Shown here one piece after another: positions 25,571-33,384 of a stretch of 64,000 bases of DNA. Where the stretch lies: the NCBI GenBank assembly GCA_947258975.1, contig CAMYKK010000022.1, positions 29,895-93,894 of the forward strand. The letters are read 5' to 3'. The notes below the pieces were generated by a model, which saw only the letters and a program-made list of their open reading frames with translations, searched no databases and was not told the origin of the DNA. The stretch is from an uncultured Gammaproteobacteria bacterium (GTDB taxonomy: Bacteria > Pseudomonadota > Gammaproteobacteria > Arenicellales > JAANXG01). A program made the translations under genes and the position numbers. Each line of letters opens with the position of its first letter. Positions within the stretch are counted from its first letter, which is position 1.

Positions 25571-25963
25571 TCAGGGCATCTGGATCTTGCCGCCCCCCGG
25601 AAGATCACCGGGTCCGCCGGGACCTACTTGCGGCATCACGATAGATGAACTCGCCTGACGCCTGAATTCCTTGAGCTCTTCCACGGTCTGGTCGACGGCC
25701 TTCTTGGCTTCCTCGGCGAATCGCTCAATCGCTTCATCGAGCGAGCCTGCACCGATCTCGAAGCTGACCGGCACTGTGCCCACCGGTGTGAGCAGTTGTG
25801 CCTGACCGACATACAGCGCTGATCGGCTCGTATCCGCTGATCCGTCGGCTTTGACCGGTGTGAGCCGGCGTACGGTTCCCATCTTCCTATCGGTGAACGT
25901 CTCCTCATGATAAAGATCGGTGGGATCCATCTCGAGGTCGGTTGCGTTGACATTAGGTTCCAC
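25571..25963 (-). CDS. Conserved hypothetical protein (cytosolic, ~130 residues)
   Basis: The GTG at 25963 gives an N-terminus EPNVNATDLEMDPTDLYHEE, which looks like the natural start; a TTG at 25981 would add six residues. The protein has a beta-rich first half (GTVRRLTPV, ALYVGQAQLLTPVGTVPVSF) and a charged helix (LDEAIERFAEEAKKAVDQTV), then a Pro/Gly-rich tail. It lacks a signal peptide or membrane segment. The pattern resembles a small family of unknown function seen in Gammaproteobacteria; no role is assigned. Confidence 0.6.
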   Translation of the reverse strand: MEPNVNATDLEMDPTDLYHEETFTDRKMGTVRRLTPVKADGSADTSRSALYVGQAQLLTPVGTVPVSFEIGAGSLDEAIERFAEEAKKAVDQTVEELKEFRRQASSSIVMPQVGPGGPGDLPGGGKIQMP

Positions 25964-26326
25964 GATGCTTCTACACTCCAAGTTCGCTGGGGATACGGGC
26001 TAGAGGGTACCATCTGATGGCGGTCGGTTTCGATAGGAGGCCATCGGAATCCGCTCCCGGTCGATTCGCATCGCTGGGCTGGAGACGGACCGACGGGCGC
26101 AGACCGGCCGGATAATCGTCCGCCACTACGCGGGTTTGGCATTAGTTTTTCACGACCCTCCCGGGTGGTGGTATTGTTAGTTGATTCGGGCCATACCTAG
26201 GTTATCGCCTGTGTTGCGGCCATCTGGTCCGGCTAGTAATACGTGTATAGTATTCAGCCGAGATTCCCCCCGGCGGCGCCACGCGCCGAGTCCACAACAG
26301 AACTCGAGGCATTGAAGGAGGCAGTA
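25964..26326. other. Divergent intergenic region before gloA
   Basis: About 360 bp upstream of two divergent genes. A good Shine-Dalgarno AAGGAGG (26315-26321) sits 5 bases before a TTG start for the glyoxalase gene. Promoters were not identified. Confidence 0.35.
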
Positions 26327-26767
26327 TTGGAATACTTGCATACAATGATCCGCATCAGCGATATCGACGCATCGTTGGATTTCTTTTGTAATAAATTGAG
26401 CCTGGTGGAAATCAGCCGCAGAGAATCCCCCGAGGGCCGTTACACTCTGATATTCCTCGCGGCGCCCAACGATAGCGATCGTGCGAAGCGAGACAAAGCG
26501 CCGATGGTGGAGTTAACTTATAACTGGGATCCCGAGCAGTACTCGGGCGGCCGTAACTTCGGGCACTTGGCGTACCGAGTCGATAATATCTACGAGGTTT
26601 GTCGGCGTTTGATGGAGGGCGGCGTGACGATAAACCGGCCGCCCAGAGACGGTCACATGGCTTTCGTCCGCTCGCCCGATCAAATCTCCATTGAGTTGCT
26701 GCAAAAAGGAGAACCGCTGCCAGCGCAGGAACCGTGGGCATCCATGGCGAACACGGGTGATTGGTAG
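26327..26767 (+). CDS. gloA: Glyoxalase I (lactoylglutathione lyase) family protein
   Basis: The TTG at 26327, preceded by AAGGAGG, gives the family start [19 protein letters not shown]; the upstream open frame has no family character. All four glyoxalase I metal-ligand positions are present: H5 (YLHTM), E62 (MVELTYNWD), H80 (FGHLAYRV) and E123 (ISIELLQ). The enzyme isomerises the hemithioacetal of methylglyoxal and glutathione to S-lactoylglutathione. The length (146 residues) and C-terminal tail with [12 protein letters not shown] match a proteobacterial subgroup. It is a single-gene unit. Confidence 0.85.
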   Translation: MEYLHTMIRISDIDASLDFFCNKLSLVEISRRESPEGRYTLIFLAAPNDSDRAKRDKAPMVELTYNWDPEQYSGGRNFGHLAYRVDNIYEVCRRLMEGGVTINRPPRDGHMAFVRSPDQISIELLQKGEPLPAQEPWASMANTGDW

Positions 26768-26862
26768 TGCCAAGGCGGGTGACTGATTGATCAATTCCGG
26801 CACTGTGCGGCCACTCGCGTGTGCCAAAACCGCGCGTTGCGAGGAGAGTTTCTTTAAGCGGG

Positions 26863-26875
26863 ATTGTGTTATACT
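26863..26875 (+). promoter_or_regulatory. Candidate extended -10 promoter for the cold-shock gene
   Basis: TGT-TATACT (26867-26875) is an extended -10 element. A start of transcription near 26882 would give a leader of about 170 nt before the csp ATG, similar to cspA-type leaders. No strong -35 is required with an extended -10 and none is obvious. Confidence 0.4.
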
Positions 26876-26881
26876 GGTACG

Positions 26882-27054
26882 CTAGGCGGTAGGCTCAAAA
26901 AATTGACGTTCACCGTCGTATAAATAAAGTTGGCACTAGTTCTAAATTGCATGTTATTCAGGTCATCTACAAAGTACCCTCCCGGTTCTATCCCTGTATG
27001 CCTCGTATGATTTGCAATAGGACGGATATATATTTAATACAGAGGTAAGATTAC
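26882..27054 (+). promoter_or_regulatory. Long 5' leader of csp mRNA with cold-box-like sequence
   Basis: The leader contains TGACGTTCACC (26904-26914), which matches E. coli cspA cold box TGACGTACAGA at 8 of 11 positions, within a small GACG-TTCAC-CGTC hairpin. AGAGGTAAG precedes the ATG. Thermosensing is inferred from cspA precedent only. Confidence 0.4.
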
Positions 27055-27261
27055 ATGGCTACAGGTACCGTCAAATGGTTTAACGAATCCAAAGGCTACG
27101 GCTTTATTTCCCCATCCGACGGCAATCAGGATGTATTTGTACATTATTCCGCTATCGTAGGAAGTGGATACCGGTCCCTGGCAGAAGGTCAGACCGTGAC
27201 CTTTGAGGTGGAAAACGGTCCAAAGGGCCTGCAAGCGGCTCAGGTCAAAGTCGACGGTTAA
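27055..27261 (+). CDS. cspA: CspA-family cold shock protein
   Basis: A 68-residue cold-shock domain with RNP1 KGYGFISP and RNP2 DVFVHYSAI, and the aromatic nucleic-acid-binding face (W11-F12, F20, F31, H33, F-rich). It is an RNA chaperone that melts secondary structure. A long leader precedes it, and an RRM protein gene follows 101 bp downstream on the same strand. Length and motifs are entirely typical. Which csp paralog this is cannot be told from the sequence alone. Confidence 0.95.
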   Translation: MATGTVKWFNESKGYGFISPSDGNQDVFVHYSAIVGSGYRSLAEGQTVTFEVENGPKGLQAAQVKVDG

Positions 27262-27290
27262 TTCTTCATCCACTTCTATCATACGTGCTC

Positions 27291-27308
27291 CCCGCAACAG
27301 TTTGCGGG
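27291..27308 (+). terminator. Stem-loop between csp and RRM genes
   Basis: CCCGCAA-CAGT-TTGCGGG is a perfect 7-bp stem, 30 bp after the csp stop. No T-run follows, so it may be a processing or attenuation hairpin rather than an intrinsic terminator. Confidence 0.35.
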
Positions 27309-27362
27309 CGGCAATTATTGTCCTAACTGGTGTTGGTTCTCATCGATTGGCGAGGGTGAGTT

Positions 27363-27641
27363 TTGAAAAAAATGTTCGTGGGTAATTTACCAAGCGATGC
27401 ATCCGAAGACGGGGTTCGCGAGTTGTTCTCAGAGTTTGGAACGGTGCGTTCAATTCAACTGGCCTCCGATGTTTTTACCGGAAGATGCCGGGGCTTTGGT
27501 TTCATAGAAATGGAAGGGCACGAGGCCAGAGCGGCTATCGCCGGTCTCGACGGTAAGACCTTTGGCGGAAAATCGCTGAAGGTCCGCTATGAAGACACCC
27601 GTGGCCGCGGACGGGGCAGTAAGAAAAGACGGCGTCGCTGA
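27363..27641 (+). CDS. RRM-domain RNA-binding protein
   Basis: The 92-residue protein is a single RNA recognition motif with RNP2 MFVGNLP and RNP1 CRGFGFIEM, then an Arg/Gly-rich basic tail (RGRGRGSKKRRRR). Starts at TTG 27363 or ATG 27372 are both possible; GAGGGTGAG lies just upstream. Such RRM proteins occur in Cyanobacteria and some Proteobacteria and are often cold-induced. Its position directly after a cspA-type gene suggests a two-gene cold-response RNA chaperone unit, though the intervening stem-loop may uncouple them. Confidence 0.92.
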   Translation: MKKMFVGNLPSDASEDGVRELFSEFGTVRSIQLASDVFTGRCRGFGFIEMEGHEARAAIAGLDGKTFGGKSLKVRYEDTRGRGRGSKKRRRR

Positions 27642-27697
27642 CACGGAAATCAAGGGTAAATGCGGCGATTGACGGTACGGCGTGTACCTGAGCTTTC

Positions 27698-27716
27698 CAC
27701 GGATTGAATATCCGTG
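27698..27716 (+). terminator. Candidate terminator hairpin after RRM gene
   Basis: CACGGAT-TGAAT-ATCCGTG forms a perfect 7-bp stem 57 bp after the RRM stop. The downstream sequence (ACACTATCTCTT) is only weakly T-rich. Confidence 0.3.
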
Positions 27717-28060
27717 ACACTATCTCTTAGCCCATCTGAAGTAAACGCCAGGAAGTAGTTTGCTCTAGTTTTCTCTGGGCGTACCCTTTTTCACGCTCGA
27801 CCGGAATCCGTGGGCCTGCAATCACCTCGATATTTTTTCCGGTAAACGCGAACGTGTCCCATCGTCCACGGGGAGTTGACGCCGGATAACTTCTTGTAAG
27901 CAATGATGGTTAATCGTCTTTCGGGCGCACAGCGCGCTGGATGGAATTCAATTTTTTGCAAATATTCAAACGACGAGGGATGCGGCCAAGGAGTGGAGTG
28001 ATCTCTGCAGACGTTGAGTTTAAACTTTATCATTCAGGTGTATAACAGGAGCTGATCGAA
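27717..28060. other. Intergenic region before Spy/CpxP-like gene
   Basis: About 345 bp without a supported gene. An 80-codon - frame (27791-28033) has no recognisable features. CAGGAG (28047-28052) is the ribosome-binding site of the next gene. Confidence 0.35.
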
Positions 28061-28645
28061 ATGAAACATTCTTTAGCCATGACGCTGTTTTTGTTACTGA
28101 CGTCGGCGGGGATTTTCTCCGCCGGTGCGGCATTTGGTGAGACAGAGCATGACGCGCGCCATCATAAACGCCATATGGCCGGAGGCGAGCACCATGGTGC
28201 TGGCGGCAGGCATGGCGAACAACACGCAATGCACCATGGTCGTGACGGACGTGCGGGGCACCACGGGGAGCACGGCCGATCTATGGGCAAGGAGTTGTTT
28301 GCGCGGCATTGGAAACAAACGCTTAGTCCAGAACAACGAGCACAGGTGGATCAACTGCGCGTCAACCATGCCAAGGCTGATACGCCGCTTCGGGCGAAGA
28401 TGAGTTGGATCAAGGCTGATCTGGCAGTGCTCGCTACAGCGCACGAGCCCGACACCGCGGCGATCCAGCAACACATCGACGAACTGCTCGCACTGAAAAA
28501 AGAGGTCATGCAACAGCGCTACGGTCACATTGCGGCGGTCCGCACGGTCCTAACGGAGGATCAACGCGCCTCCTACGACATGATGATTCTGAAACATGCC
28601 AATCAATCGAAACGGGGCGGGCGGTGGAAAACCCGCCTGGACTGA
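28061..28645 (+). CDS. His-rich Spy/CpxP-family periplasmic protein
   Basis: The 194-residue protein has a Sec signal peptide (cleavage near AFGETEH), a His/Gly-rich segment (about 28-75, many HH and GHH clusters) and a helical Spy/CpxP/CnrX-like domain (about 80-185) with two LTxxQ-type motifs: LSPEQRAQV and LTEDQRASYD. Members act as periplasmic chaperones or metal-stress sensors. The His cluster suggests binding of Ni, Zn or Cu; this is inference. No two-component or efflux gene is adjacent. Confidence 0.82.
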   Translation: MKHSLAMTLFLLLTSAGIFSAGAAFGETEHDARHHKRHMAGGEHHGAGGRHGEQHAMHHGRDGRAGHHGEHGRSMGKELFARHWKQTLSPEQRAQVDQLRVNHAKADTPLRAKMSWIKADLAVLATAHEPDTAAIQQHIDELLALKKEVMQQRYGHIAAVRTVLTEDQRASYDMMILKHANQSKRGGRWKTRLD

Positions 28646-28854
28646 CGAACGTTTTCGCTTCTGCCCCGGCACCGCGGCTCGGATCATGCCCCCGAATCGG
28701 TGCCGGGGAGGTGGCCCGCCCGGGAATCGCCGCCAACCCCTGCGCGGTCATCACGCCATAGAGACGAGATACCAGAAGCGAACTTCAAAATCCTGTTCGT
28801 CGCGCCACGCACCGCTTTTATTCGGCGCGGGTGTGTTGCGGATATTTGATACCC

Positions 28855-30702
28855 ATGACCGGCCTTTCCATCAACCGCATTCGCAATATCGCCATTATTG
28901 CCCACGTCGATCACGGTAAGACCACCCTGGTTGATAAGTTGTTGCAGCAGTCGGGCACCTTGAAGACCCGTGGCGTCGCCATAGAGCGAGTGCTCGATTC
29001 TAATGATCTCGAGAAAGAACGAGGCATCACAATTCTTTCTAAGAATACCGCCATTGCTTGGCAAGATTACCGGATCAATATCGTGGATACCCCGGGTCAT
29101 GCGGATTTCGGTGGCGAAGTCGAGCGTATACTGTCGATGGTGGACTCGGTACTGTTGTTGGTAGATGCCGTGGAGGGCCCGATGCCTCAAACACGCTTCG
29201 TCACCCAGAAAGCGTTTGCACACGGTCTGATCCCGATTGTGGTGATCAATAAAATCGATCGCGATGGTGCACGTGCGCATTGGGTTTTGGATCAGACATT
29301 CGAACTCTTCGATCGTTTGGGCGCTACTGACGAGCAGCTGGATTTTCCAGTCGTTTATACCTCGGCACTCCAGGGAACGGCAACCCTGGATATTGCCCAG
29401 CCGGGGGTCGATCTCACGCCGCTTTTCGACACCATTGTTACCTACACGCCGCCGCCGGAAGTTGATGTCGAGGGACCATTTCAAATGCAGATCTCGTCTT
29501 TGGACTTTTCCACTTACGTCGGCGCGATTGGTATCGGCCGTATCAAGCGAGGCACCGTCCAACGCAACGCGTCGGTGGTCATTCTTGATCGCGACGGGCG
29601 CGACCGCCCCGGACGCATTCTGCAGATATTCGTGTTTATGGGCTTGAACCGTGTGGAGGTCGAGCGCGCGCAGGCCGGTGACATCATCGCGGTGACCGGT
29701 ATCGAAGACGTGGGCATTTCCGATACCTTGTGCGATCCAGAACATCCTGATCGCTTAGAGATGCTGCGCGTGGACGAGCCGACTATTAGCATGACCTTCC
29801 AAGTCAACAATTCCCCGTATTGCGGCCGGGATGGTAAGTACCTGACCTCTCGACAGCTCGACGAACGGTTACAGCGGGAGGCGGTTCACAATGTCGCACT
29901 TCGCGTGAGCGCAACCGATGATCCCGAGAAGTTCGTCGTAGCCGGGCGTGGTGAATTGCATCTTGCTATCCTGTTGGAGAACATGCGCCGCGAGGGCTAC
30001 GAAGTTGCGGTGTCGCGCCCGGAGGTTATCTACCGGGAACGCGAAGGGGTACGCGAAGAACCCTGGGAGCAACTGACGGTAGAGGTCGAGGAACAACACC
30101 AGGGCACGACCATGGAAGCCATAGGTCAGCGCCGGGGCGAAGTCACGGAATTGCGGCCGGACGGCCGTGGTCGGGTGCGGCTGGATTATCTGATACCGGC
30201 CAGGGGACTCATTGGTTTCCAGTCGGATTTTTTGACCCTGACCTCCGGCAGCGGAACGCTGTATCACGTGTTTGATTGTTACCGCCCCGCGCTGCCGGAG
30301 GAGCTCGCGGAGCGCCGCAACGGCGCACTAATTTCCAACGCGACCGGTAAGACGCTGGCGTACGCGTTGTTTAATCTTCAAGCGCGCGGCCGTCTGTTGA
30401 TCGGTGCCGGAGAGGAGGTGTACGAAGGTCAGGTCATCGGCATTCACAGTCGTAATAACGATCTGACGGTAAATCCCATGAAGGCAAAACAACTCACTAA
30501 TGTTCGTGCGGCGGCCAAAGACGACAATGTGTTACTGAATCCACCGCTGCGCATGGGGCTTGAGCAGGGACTGGAATTCATCGACCGGGATGAATTATTG
30601 GAGATCACCCCAGCGCACATCCGTGTACGCAAACGGCACTTAAAGGAATACGAGCGCAAACGCGCTTCCCGTGGGAGCGGCATGGTGCCGCGAAGATCTT
30701 GA
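28855..30702 (+). CDS. typA: Ribosome-associated GTPase TypA/BipA
   Basis: From ATG 28855 the protein has 615 residues. G-domain motifs: P-loop AHVDHGKTTL, switch ERGITILSK, DTPGHADF, and VINKIDRDGAR. Domain II, EF-G-like III and V (GELHLAILLENMRREGYE) and the BipA-specific C-terminal domain (SRNNDLTVNPMKAKQLTN) follow. BipA acts in ribosome assembly and stress adaptation. An upstream extension to 28831 is possible but lacks support. It stands as a single gene. Confidence 0.97.
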   Translation: MTGLSINRIRNIAIIAHVDHGKTTLVDKLLQQSGTLKTRGVAIERVLDSNDLEKERGITILSKNTAIAWQDYRINIVDTPGHADFGGEVERILSMVDSVLLLVDAVEGPMPQTRFVTQKAFAHGLIPIVVINKIDRDGARAHWVLDQTFELFDRLGATDEQLDFPVVYTSALQGTATLDIAQPGVDLTPLFDTIVTYTPPPEVDVEGPFQMQISSLDFSTYVGAIGIGRIKRGTVQRNASVVILDRDGRDRPGRILQIFVFMGLNRVEVERAQAGDIIAVTGIEDVGISDTLCDPEHPDRLEMLRVDEPTISMTFQVNNSPYCGRDGKYLTSRQLDERLQREAVHNVALRVSATDDPEKFVVAGRGELHLAILLENMRREGYEVAVSRPEVIYREREGVREEPWEQLTVEVEEQHQGTTMEAIGQRRGEVTELRPDGRGRVRLDYLIPARGLIGFQSDFLTLTSGSGTLYHVFDCYRPALPEELAERRNGALISNATGKTLAYALFNLQARGRLLIGAGEEVYEGQVIGIHSRNNDLTVNPMKAKQLTNVRAAAKDDNVLLNPPLRMGLEQGLEFIDRDELLEITPAHIRVRKRHLKEYERKRASRGSGMVPRRS

Positions 30703-30792
30703 CAACATGTCACTCACGCATCTATTTAGTGTCATTCTCCGACATCCCTGACTATCTGCGAACGGGCGGGGTCGTAGACCCCAATGTTGCGC

Positions 30793-33246
30793 TCAGCCCA
30801 ACCGTAACGGCAGCGTGCGCAGGCGCTGGCCGGTGGCCGCGTAAACCGCATTGGCGACGGCCGGCGCTACCGGCGGTACACCGGATTCACCGACCCCGCC
30901 TGGCGCTTCGGTGCTGTCCACGATGTGCACCTCGACCGCCGGCATCTCTTTCAGCGTCAGAATAGGATAATCCTCGAGGTTCGCCTGCAATACCCTTCCC
31001 GCTACAATGTTGATCTCTTCGTGTAAAGCGGCGGACAGACCAAACGCGATCCCGCCCTCCATTTGCGCACACACGGTGTCGGGATTCACCGTGATGCCGC
31101 AGTCGACCGCGCATACCACCCGACGCACGACAATCTCAGCGTCCGCGATTTCGACTTCGGCGACCTGCGCGACGATCGTTCCAAATGAGCGATAGAGCGC
31201 GACGCCGCGGCCATAGTTAGCCGGCAGCTCGCGGCCCCAGCCGGCGTTTTCGGCAGCAAGTTCCAGGACTGCTTGATAGCGGGGTGCGTGCGCCAACAGT
31301 CGGTGGCGGTAAGCGTAAGCGTCTTGCCCCGCGGCGTGCGCCAATTCATCGATAAAGCATTCGATGGGGAACGCATTCTGTCCGGCACCCACCGAACGCC
31401 AGTTGCCGATCGGTACTTCGTTCTCGATGATCCGGTGCTCCTCGCGAAAGTTGGGGATCATGTAGGGCACTGAGATCATCTCCAATGCCAGACCCGGTCC
31501 GGCGGCGCGCAGCCGCCAGGCGGTGGGTCGTCCATCGACATCCAACGCCGCGATCAGCGCGACGTAATGAGCAGGCCGGTAGACATCGTGTTGCAAATCG
31601 TCCTCTCGCGTCCATATGACCTGTACCGGTTGCCGCACATTTTGCGCCAGTTGTACGGCATCGGCCACCATATCGGTTTCCAGCCGGCGGCCGAACCCGC
31701 CGCCACAGAATTGGCTGTGGACATTGATCATTCGCCTGGGCAGGCCGGTCAGTCCGGCTGCGGTCTTTTGTACAGCGCTTTGGTTTTGCGTGCCCACCCA
31801 CACGTCGCACTGTTGGTCATGCAGATGTGCGATACAGTTCATCGGCTCCAAGGTCGCGTGCGCGAGATATACGGTTCCGTACCCTGCGCTAACACGGATG
31901 TGCGCCTCCTCCAGCGCTCGTTTTACGCTTCCGCGACGATGAATCAGTCTGCCGGGTTGTTCCGTAGATTGTTGCAACCGCCGATAATGCGTTCCGGTGT
32001 CGAGCGTGGACAGGCCCTCGGACCATTCGACCTGCAGTGCCTGGCGGCCGCGCATAGCGGTATAGGCATCGTCCGCCAGCACCGCCACGCCGCTATCGAT
32101 GACATGCACCGCGCGCACCCCGGGAATCGCCAGGGTGTCGTCAGCCACCACGCTTTGCACGCGGCTTCCCAACACCGGGGATCTCTGCACACTGGCGACG
32201 AGCATGTTGGTTTGTCGAAGATCAAACCCATACATTGTCGTCCCCCGCACCATGTCGAGTACATCCAATCTGGCAGCGGGCCGGCCCAGCAGCCGCCACT
32301 GATCCCTGGGTTTGTAGCTTGCGCGCTTCGGAGCAGGCAGTTTGGACGCCTGATCAGCTAACGCCGCGTACTGCGCGCGCCGTCCACTGCGTTCATGGAT
32401 GACCGTGCATGCTTCGGCACGGCAGTCACCCACACGCACGCGCCATCGTTGCGCGGCGGCTCTGAGCAACGTCATTCGCGCGCTGGCGCCGGCGTGGCGA
32501 AGTGGATTCCACTGACTGGATACCGCGGTGGAGCCGCCGGTCACCTGTACGCCAAACCGAGGATTGACATACACCTTTGCCGCTGGCGCGAAGCTTATGC
32601 GAACCTGTCTCCAATCGGCCTCCAACTCTTCACTGATAAGCATGGCGAGGGCGGTACTCACGCCTTGTCCCATTTCGGCGAAGTTGATCGTTAACGTCAC
32701 GGTGTTGTCGCCATGAATCCGCAACCAAGGATTGAGCGCCGTGCCTGCATCGGGTGGAGGCTGTAGCGAGGCCGGGAGCGGCATCTGATCCTGCCCGTTA
32801 ACGAGTTCAACGGTACGCGCAATTGCGCGGCGAATTCTTTGGTAGGTACCGCAGCGACACAGCACCTTTGACATCGCGGTTTCCAGCTCTGTATCTGCCG
32901 GATTCGAGTGCCGGTTGAGCAATCCCGCCGCGGCCAAGATTTGGCCGGGTTGACAATAACCGCACTGCGGTACCTGTTCCTCGATCCACGCAGTCAGGAG
33001 TGGATGGCCGCTTTGCGCCAGGCCCTCAATAGTGGTGACTTTTCTTCCCTGTGCTTTTTCCAATGGCACCATACAGGAACGGTTGGATTCCCCGTCGATC
33101 AAGACCGTGCAGATCCCGCAGATGCCCACGCCGCATCCAAATTTGGTGCCCTTGAGTCCGAGGACATCGCGCACGACCCATAGTAGCGGGGTGTCTGGGT
33201 CCACCGAAACCGAGTGCGTTTTCTCGTTCACGGTTATTTCTATCAT
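30793..33246 (-). CDS. Fused IorA-IorB-type molybdenum hydroxylase (2Fe-2S plus Moco)
   Basis: The 817-residue chain starts with an IorA-like module: plant-type 2Fe-2S cysteines C38, C43, C46, C58 and the second cluster C95, C98, C130, C132. A short linker (about 150-165) leads to an IorB-like Moco domain with EMGQGV (about 191-196), CGGGFGRR and the C-terminal GVGESGVPPVAPAVANAV, whose Glu is the catalytic base position. These are normally two subunits; no Tat signal or FAD subunit is present. Related enzymes oxidise N-heterocycles or aldehydes. It is downstream of and co-directional with the methanethiol oxidase and SCO-MauG genes (138-bp gap). Confidence 0.9.
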   Translation of the reverse strand: MIEITVNEKTHSVSVDPDTPLLWVVRDVLGLKGTKFGCGVGICGICTVLIDGESNRSCMVPLEKAQGRKVTTIEGLAQSGHPLLTAWIEEQVPQCGYCQPGQILAAAGLLNRHSNPADTELETAMSKVLCRCGTYQRIRRAIARTVELVNGQDQMPLPASLQPPPDAGTALNPWLRIHGDNTVTLTINFAEMGQGVSTALAMLISEELEADWRQVRISFAPAAKVYVNPRFGVQVTGGSTAVSSQWNPLRHAGASARMTLLRAAAQRWRVRVGDCRAEACTVIHERSGRRAQYAALADQASKLPAPKRASYKPRDQWRLLGRPAARLDVLDMVRGTTMYGFDLRQTNMLVASVQRSPVLGSRVQSVVADDTLAIPGVRAVHVIDSGVAVLADDAYTAMRGRQALQVEWSEGLSTLDTGTHYRRLQQSTEQPGRLIHRRGSVKRALEEAHIRVSAGYGTVYLAHATLEPMNCIAHLHDQQCDVWVGTQNQSAVQKTAAGLTGLPRRMINVHSQFCGGGFGRRLETDMVADAVQLAQNVRQPVQVIWTREDDLQHDVYRPAHYVALIAALDVDGRPTAWRLRAAGPGLALEMISVPYMIPNFREEHRIIENEVPIGNWRSVGAGQNAFPIECFIDELAHAAGQDAYAYRHRLLAHAPRYQAVLELAAENAGWGRELPANYGRGVALYRSFGTIVAQVAEVEIADAEIVVRRVVCAVDCGITVNPDTVCAQMEGGIAFGLSAALHEEINIVAGRVLQANLEDYPILTLKEMPAVEVHIVDSTEAPGGVGESGVPPVAPAVANAVYAATGQRLRTLPLRLG

Positions 33247-33384
33247 CGCTCGGTATTCATTCCCACGTTATCGGTCGTCGAGCTCGCTCCAGCGCGCATA
33301 CGTCGTCCGAATGCGATAGGCGTTCAAGGAGATGTTCCATCGACGACGCGACCTTGTGAACAAAAGCCCCCATGGATTCGGCGG

